A stretch of 64,000 nt of DNA from Chloroflexota bacterium (GTDB lineage Bacteria; Chloroflexota; UBA6077; FW602-bin22; JAMCVK01), in contig JAMCVK010000014.1 of the NCBI GenBank assembly GCA_023475225.1, positions 54,660 to 118,659 on the forward strand. Direction: 5' to 3'. The notes under the pieces are model-generated. The model made no database searches and was not told the DNA's origin. It worked only from the letters and a program-made list of their open reading frames with translations. Made by a program: the position numbers and the translations under genes. The stretch's first letter is position 1, and every line of letters begins with the position of its first letter. Shown here one piece after another: positions 53,921 to 62,787 of the stretch.

Positions 53921-54268
53921 TCAGGATTCTTCCTGCCCGCGGAATAGAGAGAGGAAATCGCCGTCGAACTCTTGCAAGAACTCGTGCATGTCCAGCACAT
54001 CATCAGCCCCGATGGCGGCTGCCTCGCGAATCTTTTCCATCTCCCTGGGGGTGAGGTCGGTGACGATCTCGGTGATATGCTCTTCTTTAATTAAAGCCGC
54101 GATCAGGCCATGGCTGCGACAGTGATTACAGATAATCATAAGGAACCAGAGGTCATCCTGGTGGCCAAGAATCCTGACATTATCCATATGATATGGCCGC
54201 CCACACGCAGCACACCTCGTTACTGTGGTCAAAATCATCTGTTTGATTATTCTTTCGTGGCCACTCAT
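53921..54268 (-). CDS. small two-CxxC (zinc-ribbon-like) hypothetical protein
   Basis: The 115-residue protein has CAACG (near 19) and CNHCR (near 48), which could bind one zinc, and a C-terminal helical acidic region ending in EFDGDFLSLF. No family was recognised. It lies 10 nt after the bifunctional nuclease gene on the same strand, so it is likely co-transcribed; the sequence itself does not give a function. Downstream (53697-53920) only a degenerate GC-rich repeat-like stretch is visible. Confidence 0.65.
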   Translation of the reverse strand: MSGHERIIKQMILTTVTRCAACGRPYHMDNVRILGHQDDLWFLMIICNHCRSHGLIAALIKEEHITEIVTDLTPREMEKIREAAAIGADDVLDMHEFLQEFDGDFLSLFRGQEES

Positions 54269-54278
54269 TTCACTTACC

Positions 54279-54827
54279 CTACTGCATCCCTTTTGACCCA
54301 GAATCAGGTTTGCCCAGATCGTCGAGATCGAGCGTGTTGATAAAATTCCGAAAGGCCGATAACCTCTTCAGTTCTTCCTCAGTAACACCCTGGCCAGTCT
54401 CCTCATGTAGCGTTTCCTTACGCTCCGTCCCCAGAGTGACAGCGGCCTTTTCCAGGACAGACTCCTCCACAAAGATTGGCGCCTGCACCCGCACCGCCAG
54501 GGCGATGGCATCACTAGGGCGTGAGTCCACCTCTATATGCCGCCCGTCAAGATCCATCAGGATTCTAGCGTAAAATACATCGTCGGCCAAATCGTTCACT
54601 ACAATGCGAGTCACCTTGGCTCCCAGTTGGAGGATGACCGATTTAAGAAGGTCATGGGTTTGGGGACGAGGCACAGGTACGTTTTGTAAGCGGAGGACGA
54701 TAGCATCAGCCTCGTTATTTCCTATCCAGATTGGCAGATAGCGCTCAGCGGCCTTTTCCTTCAAGACTACCACACGCTGGTAAGTCTGGAGGCTCACGCG
54801 AACACTTTCGACAGTCATCTCAACCAT
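54279..54827 (-). CDS. bifunctional nuclease family protein (DUF151/BFN)
   Basis: The 182-residue protein matches the BFN family: MVEMTVESVRVS at the start, LPIWIGNNEADAI, THDLLKSVILQLGAKV and VDSRPSDAIALAVRV in order. Plant homologues were reported to cut RNA and single-stranded DNA; bacterial roles are less clear. The C-terminal tail of about 40 residues is charged and variable. It is followed by the CxxC protein gene. Confidence 0.88.
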   Translation of the reverse strand: MVEMTVESVRVSLQTYQRVVVLKEKAAERYLPIWIGNNEADAIVLRLQNVPVPRPQTHDLLKSVILQLGAKVTRIVVNDLADDVFYARILMDLDGRHIEVDSRPSDAIALAVRVQAPIFVEESVLEKAAVTLGTERKETLHEETGQGVTEEELKRLSAFRNFINTLDLDDLGKPDSGSKGMQ

Positions 54828-54909
54828 GATCCTACTGCTCCTCCCTTGCCGTGTTCCTCGCTAAGATACTCTATGGATTAAGAAGATGCATAAATTATGC
54901 CGCTGCCTA

Positions 54910-57582
54910 TTACTCCCCACCGTGCGGTAGGACCGCTTCAGGACTGCCACGGGTGTCCTTTTTAAGTATAAGATGCAGGGCAGCTTTTGTCAAATGCGAC
55001 TCGTAGATCACCGTGAGCCAAAACAGAAGAAGGAGGATGGCTGTAATAGCGCTAATCAGGAGCCCCAATTTCACCATGAAGGGGTCGAACACAAACTCCA
55101 CGGTGTGATCGCCTTGAGGAACGTAAACCGCCCGGAAGAGGTAATCAGCCCGATAGATCTTTGTCCTCTTCCCACCCACAAAGGCTTTCCATCCCGGATA
55201 ATAGGCATCGGTGAGGACTAACAAGGCATTTCTTGCGGCCTGTACCCGCAGAAGAACTCTTTGGGGCGAGTAATGCACTACCTCAGTGGAACCCATTAGG
55301 GAAACATCGGGACTGACCCCCAACGTTGATACCTTATCAGGCACCATCAACCGCGTCAAATCGAAGGGTTCCTCGAGGATGGCCTCTTTGGCCGGGTCGA
55401 AGTCGCTTTCCATCATCCGCCTCATAACGCCTGGCCCGGGCTTGATGATTTTGACCGAGGGGACAAGAAAAGCCCTCGGCAGATAATTGGGGTTCTCATA
55501 GACCATGTTTTCGCCATCCTGAAAAACCGGCCGGTACCTGGACAGCGCACTGCTCGACGTATCTTTGGCTGCCTGAACATAGCGGACATTGGCCAGGTCC
55601 AGTAGACGATTGCCAGCGCGTTGGGCATGAACCGTATAGATACGGTGACGATCCATCCTCAGAGAACTATAGCCCCCAAACTGGGCCAGCCCGAATTGGG
55701 TCAGCTTATTGGATTCCAGCTCGACATGCCTCCAAGTGTAAACCCGATAGAGGCCAGCGCCTTCTCTCATAAAATCAATGGCCGCTGAGGGCGTGACCAG
55801 CCGTTCAATTGAAATCATCGGGTGAAATCCCGAGGCAAAATAGAGCAAATCGCCAGCCACGAGAAGCACTAACAAACCTTGCCCCAACCAGGGAGCAATT
55901 GTAAAGCGTTGGAAACAGAAGAGCGTCAGAACAGTGAGTAGTAAAAGGACCAGGGACACGATCGTCCTTGGGTTAGAAAGGTCTAAAGAATGCAACAAGA
56001 AATCGTACGCTTGTTCAGCGGTGAGCGTGGCGTTGCCTCGGTCCTGAGCCAGATAGAATCGCTGGATCAGAGCGAGAGCCAGTTCTCTATTGGTCACCAG
56101 CCAGGCCCGACCGCTGCTCAGAAGCAAACCTATCCCACCCAGACATGCCGCCAGGACAGCTAGATATAGACCGAACCGGTCCCGTCTCACCTGAGTCAGG
56201 GATGATGCAGAGGCAGACGAGCCATGACTCAGTGCTCTTTTTCGCAGCCAATCCAAACCAAACCCGGCCAATATGGCCACAGAGAGGATAAACAGCAAGC
56301 TGAAGCGGCCCGGCACGCGCATCATCGAAAGCACAGGCACGCGCCACACCAGCCAATAAAGCTTGATGGGCAAATAGCCGCCGAAGGCCAGCAATAGACT
56401 CAGCAGGGCCAAGACACCGAAGAAGAGAACATATCTATTTCTCACCCAGATGACGGCCAGGGAGGCCAGAATCAGTGGGGCAATTCCGGCATAGACAGTC
56501 GTCTCCCAGTGCACCCAGGGCGACCAGTTCTCCCCATGGGGGCCACGGAAGAAATAAGGGAAGAGCAAGGTCAAAATATTTTGCATCGGCAGAGAGAACG
56601 ACGTGGCAAACTCCCAGGCGGCGCGATAGCCTCGAAAAGAATAGCGAGATAACTCATAAAGTGGCAAAAGCTGTACCGCGGCCAGGCCGAGGCCAATGGT
56701 GAACACCAGGAACAGCACTTGCAAAAGGAGCAACGATCGTACCACCCCTGTCCGGACGAGGGGACCAAACGACCTCATCTCAACGGTGATCCCACTTGCA
56801 AGGAGGACACGAAAGGCCACGTACAGAGCGATGGCCAGCGACGTGAGCAGTACCGGCTGGACATGTACGGCCAGGGACTCAACACCCAAGGCAACCCCAG
56901 CGAGGGTGAGGTAGAGATAAAAGCGCTTGCCCCGAGAGCATAGGCCCTTTTCCAGGAAGAACAGGATCAACGGCAGCCAGGTAGCACTGTTCACGACATT
57001 AGCATGATGCATTTGGGCGACCATAAAGCTACCGAGGGTGAAGACCAGGGCTGCCACCATGGCCGCTGATCGGCTCAAGTCGAGCAGCCGCGCGTAAGCA
57101 TAGGTGAAGCAGCCCGCCAGGAAGAAGTGGATCACCCGCTGCCAGACGAAGCCCTGCACGGCAGGAAGAATAGCGAACAGGAGCAGATTCAGGGGATAAA
57201 GTATGCCCGTTTCCCCATCGGCAAAAAGAGGGAATCCGGCGAGCATATTGGGCGTCCATAACGGGATGCGTCCCTGGGCAAAGGCCTGATCCACCCGCAT
57301 CGCCAGAGGAAAATAGAAAGTGACGGTATCACTTTCATAGTAGATCTTGCCTGCCAGAATAGCTTCCCTGAAGAGGAAAAGCACGGCACAAAACAGAAAG
57401 GCGATGGCCCCAACATCGCCTCTCATCTCGCTCTGCCACCCAAACCTGGCTCGCCTCATGATTCCTTGGGCCAGACCCCGGACACCCCTCATCCCCACCC
57501 TCATAGCCAGGGAGTACACTCGCCCATATTTGCCGCTATGCCTTTTCCCGATCTCAGCAGCTGCTTGATCCAGCAGGTCCAC
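54910..57582 (-). CDS. YfhO-family integral membrane protein
   Basis: The 890-residue protein has about a dozen membrane segments in the first 600 residues and a soluble beta-rich region after, ending in VKLGLLISAITAILLLLFWLTVI. The loop YYESDTVTFYFPLAMRVDQ and IPLWTPNMLAGFPLFADG carry the acidic residues typical of YfhO/GT-C enzymes. In Bacillus YfhO glycosylates lipoteichoic acid; here a related envelope glycan is likely. GTG 57582 begins 3 nt after the stop of the small transporter gene, whose end holds the ribosome site (GGAG). It is the last gene of a four-gene run with GT2 and a methyltransferase. Confidence 0.8.
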   Translation of the reverse strand: MDLLDQAAAEIGKRHSGKYGRVYSLAMRVGMRGVRGLAQGIMRRARFGWQSEMRGDVGAIAFLFCAVLFLFREAILAGKIYYESDTVTFYFPLAMRVDQAFAQGRIPLWTPNMLAGFPLFADGETGILYPLNLLLFAILPAVQGFVWQRVIHFFLAGCFTYAYARLLDLSRSAAMVAALVFTLGSFMVAQMHHANVVNSATWLPLILFFLEKGLCSRGKRFYLYLTLAGVALGVESLAVHVQPVLLTSLAIALYVAFRVLLASGITVEMRSFGPLVRTGVVRSLLLLQVLFLVFTIGLGLAAVQLLPLYELSRYSFRGYRAAWEFATSFSLPMQNILTLLFPYFFRGPHGENWSPWVHWETTVYAGIAPLILASLAVIWVRNRYVLFFGVLALLSLLLAFGGYLPIKLYWLVWRVPVLSMMRVPGRFSLLFILSVAILAGFGLDWLRKRALSHGSSASASSLTQVRRDRFGLYLAVLAACLGGIGLLLSSGRAWLVTNRELALALIQRFYLAQDRGNATLTAEQAYDFLLHSLDLSNPRTIVSLVLLLLTVLTLFCFQRFTIAPWLGQGLLVLLVAGDLLYFASGFHPMISIERLVTPSAAIDFMREGAGLYRVYTWRHVELESNKLTQFGLAQFGGYSSLRMDRHRIYTVHAQRAGNRLLDLANVRYVQAAKDTSSSALSRYRPVFQDGENMVYENPNYLPRAFLVPSVKIIKPGPGVMRRMMESDFDPAKEAILEEPFDLTRLMVPDKVSTLGVSPDVSLMGSTEVVHYSPQRVLLRVQAARNALLVLTDAYYPGWKAFVGGKRTKIYRADYLFRAVYVPQGDHTVEFVFDPFMVKLGLLISAITAILLLLFWLTVIYESHLTKAALHLILKKDTRGSPEAVLPHGGE

Positions 57583-57585
57583 CTT

Positions 57586-57951
57586 TCAGCTCCTGGAAAC
57601 GATGAAGACTCCCAGGCAGATTATAGATACTCCAGCAAAACGCAGGAGCGAAACCTGCTCGCGCAAGATCAACCAGGAGGTCACTACCACCAGAACATAG
57701 CCCAGGCTGAGCATAGGATAGGCATAGCTCAGATCGACCCGTGATATGACCGATAGCCAGAAGATAGAGCCAGAGAAGACCAATCCGAAGCCGAGGAGTA
57801 TCGGTACGGTAGTAAAAGCACGTGTCAGCCCGCCAAGCAGGAGGCTAGGATGCATTGAAAGAACTCCAATCTGGTTGACTCCGTATTTCAGCAATAGCTC
57901 ACCACTGACTGAGAGACATATAGCGACTAACAACAGTAAAAAGGCTCTCAC
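57586..57951 (-). CDS. small four-span DMT/SMR-type transporter
   Basis: The 121-residue product has four hydrophobic helices and the EamA/SMR-half pattern (GVNQIGVL, YAYPMLSLGYVLVVVTSWLILREQVS). It resembles the ArnE/ArnF subunits that flip undecaprenyl-linked sugars as well as small multidrug transporters. Its place between a methyltransferase and a YfhO protein favours the flippase idea (inference). Confidence 0.72.
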   Translation of the reverse strand: MRAFLLLLVAICLSVSGELLLKYGVNQIGVLSMHPSLLLGGLTRAFTTVPILLGFGLVFSGSIFWLSVISRVDLSYAYPMLSLGYVLVVVTSWLILREQVSLLRFAGVSIICLGVFIVSRS

Positions 57952-57983
57952 TGCTTCCCCCTTTACTAGGCATACGGTGCCGG

Positions 57984-58712
57984 TTATTTAACAGCGATGG
58001 CGATCACCGAAAGTCCCCAGGGTAGATTCGTCCGGACTAAAAGCCACGCTTCCAAAAATAAGGTACGCATCAGCCAGCGGTTGATCCCTGCTGAAGGAAG
58101 CCGCAGGTCTGAACCCCATTGGCCGATCTTCCCTTCCATAAGGCGCTTCATCCCCGCCAGGGGGAAGAGCAGGCTATTGGCATAGGTCACCCTCTTCACT
58201 GTGAAACCAACACTGGTTAGCTTAGCCCAGAGTTCCCCAGTCGTGTAGCGATGTCTGGTATGGACAGCGATATCGTGTGCTCCTCGTAACCAATTGTAAG
58301 CCGGTTCTCGGAGGAAAAGGATGCCCTTCGGCCGCAGCACGCGATAAAACTCTTGCAGGGCGAGCCTATCGTCGCCGATCAGCTGATGATAAATGACCTC
58401 GAAGCAGCAAACCAGGTCGAAGGAGGAATCAGCGAAGGGTAGACTATCCACTGCTGCCCGCAGAAGACGATTTAGCCCCCGCTCCTGGCCGTAAGTAAGG
58501 GCCTCAGCCGAGATATCCACCCCCGTAACCCGGCCGTAGCGGCTTAAGTAACGAGTGGTCCCACCTGTGCCACATCCCACATCCAGGACTTCACCATCGC
58601 AGCCATTTCGATAATAGAGGCAGATAAGCTCCTGAAAGATTCGCCGCATCCCCAAATACCACCAGTGGCGCTCTTCTGCCTCAAACAGCAGGCGATATTG
58701 CTCCTTCTCCAC
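57984..58712 (-). CDS. class I SAM-dependent methyltransferase
   Basis: The 242-residue protein has the SAM motif VLDVGCGTGGTTRYL (about 40-54), the acidic end of strand 2 (VTGVDISAEAL), and FDLVCCFEVIYHQL. The N-terminal AEERHWWYLGMRR is typical of methyltransferases near glycosyltransferase genes. The substrate is probably a lipid-linked sugar or its carrier. The start is GTG, 3 nt after the stop of the GT2 gene. Confidence 0.87.
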   Translation of the reverse strand: MEKEQYRLLFEAEERHWWYLGMRRIFQELICLYYRNGCDGEVLDVGCGTGGTTRYLSRYGRVTGVDISAEALTYGQERGLNRLLRAAVDSLPFADSSFDLVCCFEVIYHQLIGDDRLALQEFYRVLRPKGILFLREPAYNWLRGAHDIAVHTRHRYTTGELWAKLTSVGFTVKRVTYANSLLFPLAGMKRLMEGKIGQWGSDLRLPSAGINRWLMRTLFLEAWLLVRTNLPWGLSVIAIAVK

Positions 58713-58715
58713 TGG

Positions 58716-59480
58716 CTATCCGTCTTCTATTTCCAGAGAGCGGCTACGGCGTCTGGCTTGGGACAACTCTTGGCGCAGAATCAGTTTCCACCACAGGCGC
58801 ACTAAGCCCACTACGACATGCCAAATACGTCGGAAGGCAAAAAATTGGGATTTGCCATAGGCCCGATGGTAATGATGCACCGGGACCTGAGCCACCACAA
58901 AGCCACCCTGCTGAATCTTAGTCATCAGCTCAACACAGATGACACCGCTGTCCGACTCCAGTTGTAGCGAGTCTAAGACCCTCTTGCGGAGAAGACGAAA
59001 GTCGCAATCGACGTCCTGCAGCTTCAGCCCGAAGGCTATCTTCACTATCCAGTGATAGACACGGCCAATGATGATGCGATGGAGGGGATCATGACGCTGA
59101 ATCTTATAACCATTCACTACATCAACGTCATCCGTGAGATGCTCAAGGAGGAGAACCAACTCGCGTGGATCATACTGGGCATCGCCATCGGTATAAAAGA
59201 CCAGGTCTTTGCTAGCATTGGCGAAGCCACTGCGCAGTGCCCGGCCATAACCGGCGTTTTGGGGATGGAGGATGGCCCTCAAGGCCGGGTATTTTTCGCG
59301 CAGCTCGTCCAGCATCTCCTGGGTGTAATCAACGCTTCCATCATTGACGACGATGATCTCATAATCCCTGGTGATAGAGCGCAACACCCGATCAACAGAG
59401 ATAACCATGCTGGCAATGGTTCCCCCATCATTATACGCCGGGAAAAATGCTGAGATGCTGTGCTGAGTCTCCTGCCCCAT
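58716..59480 (-). CDS. GT2 glycosyltransferase
   Basis: The 254-residue protein contains IIVVNDGSVDYTQEML (about 42-57) and YTDGDAQYDPRELV (about 95-108), the nucleotide-sugar site, and ends in a basic tail. It lacks long C-terminal membrane segments, unlike the GT2 protein at 33848-34822. It heads the run GT2, methyltransferase, small transporter, YfhO, probably making and exporting a lipid-linked sugar for envelope decoration. Confidence 0.88.
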   Translation of the reverse strand: MGQETQHSISAFFPAYNDGGTIASMVISVDRVLRSITRDYEIIVVNDGSVDYTQEMLDELREKYPALRAILHPQNAGYGRALRSGFANASKDLVFYTDGDAQYDPRELVLLLEHLTDDVDVVNGYKIQRHDPLHRIIIGRVYHWIVKIAFGLKLQDVDCDFRLLRKRVLDSLQLESDSGVICVELMTKIQQGGFVVAQVPVHHYHRAYGKSQFFAFRRIWHVVVGLVRLWWKLILRQELSQARRRSRSLEIEDG

Positions 59481-59561
59481 ACTCTATTGTACCCTTAAAG
59501 CGCGATTTCGGTCTCAGTTTGAATCGGGGTTAGTCCTGGAATGAATCTCTTAAGGAACTAT

Positions 59562-60875
59562 TCAGAGTATCCTGACCTTACTCTTTTCGGCCAATCGCCT
59601 GCGGTGCCAGGCCATTAAGATGATCCCAGCCAATAACGGAACCGCTGCTGGAGGAAAAGCCGTCAAGGTGTCCTGGGCCTTAATTATCCGGATCTCCCTT
59701 TCGGAGCCTGGAACAACCTGTCCAGCGCTATCAATTAGCCTGACGGTATACAGAGCACCGCCCGGATCCAATTGCACCTTGTACCCCGTGAAACTCGGTG
59801 AGCCCTCTTTGATTTTCTCTTTATCATAAGGCACAACCTCGTAGCCCAGGGCTGGGCCGGGGGTCAGTTGGGCGAAGTACGGCTGCAAATCTATGGTGTT
59901 GATGAGCTGTCCCTGTTTAATTATTTGCAAACGGACGCCGGATTCAGGCTGAAGAAAGACCCATCTCCAGCTATCCTCCCGGCCCTCTTGGCTCTGCGGG
60001 TTCAGTAACCGTGCGTAATAGAGATCTCTATACTCCCTCTGAGTGAATGGCTCTAAATAAATAGTGCTTTCGCCCTGGGCGTAGATCACTCCTGCTGGGT
60101 CAGCGGCTTGCTCCGGGACGGTCCAGCGGCTCTGGGGCCGCACCACATATCCGATGCCCTGCCGCCGGGAGGCGAAGACGATCAGCTTCTTCTCGCTCCC
60201 GGCCACTATGCTCCCATCCCCAGCTCTCACCCTGACGGTATAGCTCCCCTCAGGAAGAGACACTACAAAGCCCTCAAATACGCCAGTGCTCACAAACTTA
60301 AATGGGGGCGGGGGCTGAGGGGGCTCCGGCGGAAGGGTCTGCCTCTCTCCGGGCGCCTTCTTGGACCATTCCTCAAGCAGCCGACCATATTCATCACTCT
60401 GGTGGTTGTAATCCTCGATCTGCTTGAAGAAGTTCTCTCTGGCCTTCGTGAACTTCTCATATTGCCTCTCGGCCGCCTCACCCTCATAAAGATAAACCTT
60501 TCCACCGTCCTGCCCTTCTGGATATTGAATGCAGTACTTCGTTGTGGGGAAGGACCAAGCGAGACGACCACCTTGCAGAATCTCTAGAGTGCCCTGGACC
60601 TTTTCATCCAGGCTGAACCAGTCAGCCATATACTCGTTGGTCAAAGGCCAGAAATAGACCTCTGTACGTCTGGGAGCGATGATGTTGCGCTCATCAGCCA
60701 GAAGATAAAGCGTAGTGACACTTTGGGGACAAAAGCTACTATTGTACAGCTTACCATCGAAAGCGCTCAGGGCATAGACGAACTGTTTCTCTTTTTCTGG
60801 CGGCTGGGCAGTGGCCGTTGAGGCTAAAGTAAGAATAAGCAGTAGAACGATCCCTAAGAGGACACCCCTCCTCAC
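59562..60875 (-). CDS. exported protein with C-terminal membrane anchor, hypothetical
   Basis: The 437-residue protein starts at GTG 60875, which overlaps the permease stop by 4 nt (GTGA). It begins with a signal peptide (LLGIVLLLILTLASTATAQ), continues with two similar beta-rich domains flanking a coiled-coil region (near 145-185, RENFFKQIEDYNHQ) and a Pro-rich linker, and ends in a membrane helix (PAAVPLLAGIILMAWHRRRL). No family is recognised. The frame is open to 61031, but that extension overlaps the permease gene. It is probably exported or acts with the ABC system next to it. Confidence 0.65.
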   Translation of the reverse strand: MRRGVLLGIVLLLILTLASTATAQPPEKEKQFVYALSAFDGKLYNSSFCPQSVTTLYLLADERNIIAPRRTEVYFWPLTNEYMADWFSLDEKVQGTLEILQGGRLAWSFPTTKYCIQYPEGQDGGKVYLYEGEAAERQYEKFTKARENFFKQIEDYNHQSDEYGRLLEEWSKKAPGERQTLPPEPPQPPPPFKFVSTGVFEGFVVSLPEGSYTVRVRAGDGSIVAGSEKKLIVFASRRQGIGYVVRPQSRWTVPEQAADPAGVIYAQGESTIYLEPFTQREYRDLYYARLLNPQSQEGREDSWRWVFLQPESGVRLQIIKQGQLINTIDLQPYFAQLTPGPALGYEVVPYDKEKIKEGSPSFTGYKVQLDPGGALYTVRLIDSAGQVVPGSEREIRIIKAQDTLTAFPPAAVPLLAGIILMAWHRRRLAEKSKVRIL

Positions 60876-61705
60876 GCCCTTACCCCCTTCTGCTTCAAAG
60901 CGATGACCCCCAGAAACAGTAACAATATGGTATATCCGATGGAGAAAAGGGCGATGGTGACATACAACGGCACATTTCCGACCCAAACGGCATCTATCCC
61001 CCTGGTCAGGAAGGAGAAGGGCGAGAGCCATTCGATGGGGTGGTTCAAGAGGACCAAAACGTCCCTGAGGTAGAGGAAGGGGTGCGAACGGCCCTGCGCC
61101 GGCAGGCCAGCCAGGACTTCATAGCCCAGCTGTATGGCCAGGAAGATCAGGGTCACCCCGGCGAAGAGCATTAGCGATGTTCGCACCCGACGGGTAAACG
61201 CTGAGAGGAAGAGACCGAAGGCGATCATCCCGGACACGGTGCCCACTGAAAGGAGCACGGCCCAAAGCAGCTCTGCGGAAAAGACCAGGTTGGTCACCAG
61301 GGATAGTAACCAGAGGGAGAGAACGTAGAAGAAGGCCATCAGTAGATAGGCCAGGAGATGGGCCACATACTTGCTCAGTACGTACGATAGATGATCTACC
61401 GGGCCATAGAAGAGCACCTCCAGGGTCCCTTGATCCCTCTCTCTGGAGATCGCTGTACAGGAGGAGATGGCCAGATAGAGGGCAGATAGGAGGACGCTAA
61501 TGAAAAGAGGGACATAGAGGGGGCGAGACATCACTGCTACACCCTTCTCTGCCACAACCCCTAGATAGTTCCGTAAAACCAGCGCCGAAGCCGATAGGGC
61601 CAGTACAAGGGCGAGATAAATACCTATGCCGAAGACCATAGTTCGCAACTCCTTCCCCTGAAGGACTGCTACCGCTCGCCATCTGTACCCTGCCCCCAGG
61701 TTCAT
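60872..61705 (-). CDS. ABC-2 type transporter permease
   Basis: The 277-residue protein has six membrane segments and the ABC-2 signature region AISRERDQGTLEVLFYGPVDH, the coupling segment after segment 2. It resembles NosY/GldF-like permeases. It follows the ATPase by 10 nt and is translationally coupled to the exported protein gene. Together these three could move a lipid, sugar or peptide substrate, or work as an exporter. Confidence 0.86.
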   Translation of the reverse strand: MNLGAGYRWRAVAVLQGKELRTMVFGIGIYLALVLALSASALVLRNYLGVVAEKGVAVMSRPLYVPLFISVLLSALYLAISSCTAISRERDQGTLEVLFYGPVDHLSYVLSKYVAHLLAYLLMAFFYVLSLWLLSLVTNLVFSAELLWAVLLSVGTVSGMIAFGLFLSAFTRRVRTSLMLFAGVTLIFLAIQLGYEVLAGLPAQGRSHPFLYLRDVLVLLNHPIEWLSPFSFLTRGIDAVWVGNVPLYVTIALFSIGYTILLLFLGVIALKQKGVRA

Positions 61706-61715
61706 CAGTCCTCCC

Positions 61716-62648
61716 TCAACCGGTCAACAATGATATATTCTGGTCCGTGATGGTGATGAAGGCATCTTCCAGAGTCATCTCTTTAGTCCGCATATCCAGG
61801 ATAACCCCCCCTCGGGAAGCGATGGATTGGAAGATTTGGGGTCGGAAATCTTCAGTCTCTTCCGACCGCACGGCCAGTTTATTATCTTGACCAACTACTT
61901 CTTTGACAAAAGGTAAGGAGCGGAGGGCAGACGCAATCTCCGGGCTGGACATTTCCAACTCTATCTCTAGTTCGATATCCCTCCTCAACTTTCGCCTGAT
62001 ATTCTCCATGCTATCTTGAGCGACCAATTTACCATGATTGATGATGCCCACACGATCAGCTGTCTTCTCGATCTCAGACAGGATATGGGAAGAGATGAAG
62101 ATGGTCTTTCCCCGCCGATTCTCCTCCTGAATCAATTCCCTGACTTCTTTGATGCCATGGGGGTCAAGTCCAGATACCGGTTCATCCAAGATCAACAGGT
62201 CCGGATCGTGCAGCAGAGCCCTGGCCAACCCCAACTTCTGTTGCATGCCCCGGGAGTAATCACGCGCCAGGATATTCCGATAATCGTAAAGATCGAGTGC
62301 TTCAAGGAGGATAGCAATTTTAGTCTCCTTCTCCTTGACCTCATAAAGCTCCGCAAAAAGGGAGAGATATTCGTGGGCCGTCACATCGTCATAGAGATAT
62401 TGCCGTTCACCCATGACCCCAAGGCGGCGCTTGATGCTGAAATAGTCCTTTTGCAGCTCTTCACTAAAGAGGTACACCTGGCCACTGGTAGGCTGCACAA
62501 TGCCTAGCAGCATAAGGATCGTCGTCGTCTTCCCTGCCCCATTCGGCCCCAGGAAGCCATAGATCTCCCCTTGCCGGACATGCAGATCCAGCTCACTGAC
62601 AGCCGTCAGGCTCCCGTACTGCTTCGTGAGGGCCTGGGTTCTAATCAT
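61716..62648 (-). CDS. ABC transporter ATP-binding protein (ABC-2 partner)
   Basis: The 310-residue ATPase has Walker A GPNGAGKTT (about 34-42), signature YSRGMQQKLGLARAL, and Walker B LLILDEPVSGLDP. It has the C-terminal extension typical of ABC-2 partner ATPases. Its product pairs with the permease that follows. The signature SRGMQ rather than SGGQ is usual for this group. Confidence 0.92.
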   Translation of the reverse strand: MIRTQALTKQYGSLTAVSELDLHVRQGEIYGFLGPNGAGKTTTILMLLGIVQPTSGQVYLFSEELQKDYFSIKRRLGVMGERQYLYDDVTAHEYLSLFAELYEVKEKETKIAILLEALDLYDYRNILARDYSRGMQQKLGLARALLHDPDLLILDEPVSGLDPHGIKEVRELIQEENRRGKTIFISSHILSEIEKTADRVGIINHGKLVAQDSMENIRRKLRRDIELEIELEMSSPEIASALRSLPFVKEVVGQDNKLAVRSEETEDFRPQIFQSIASRGGVILDMRTKEMTLEDAFITITDQNISLLTG

Positions 62649-62699
62649 GGCCTACTGCTTCCTCCATCAACACATTGCATCCGGGGGATCGAGGGACAT

Positions 62700-62731
62700 T
62701 CGAGGGGCGCTTGATAAAAAGCGCCCCTCGA
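62700..62731 (-). terminator. hairpin after the UgpC-type ATPase gene
   Basis: Arms of 13 bp (62700-62712 and 62719-62731, core CGAGGGGCGCTT/AAGCGCCCCTCG) with a 6-nt loop lie 57 nt after the stop of the gene on the minus strand. No T-run follows, so termination strength is uncertain. Confidence 0.5.
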
Positions 62732-62787
62732 GGAAACTTAGAGTGTGGCTCCGAGATGACTCAACGTACTTACGGAGAGAAAATGGT

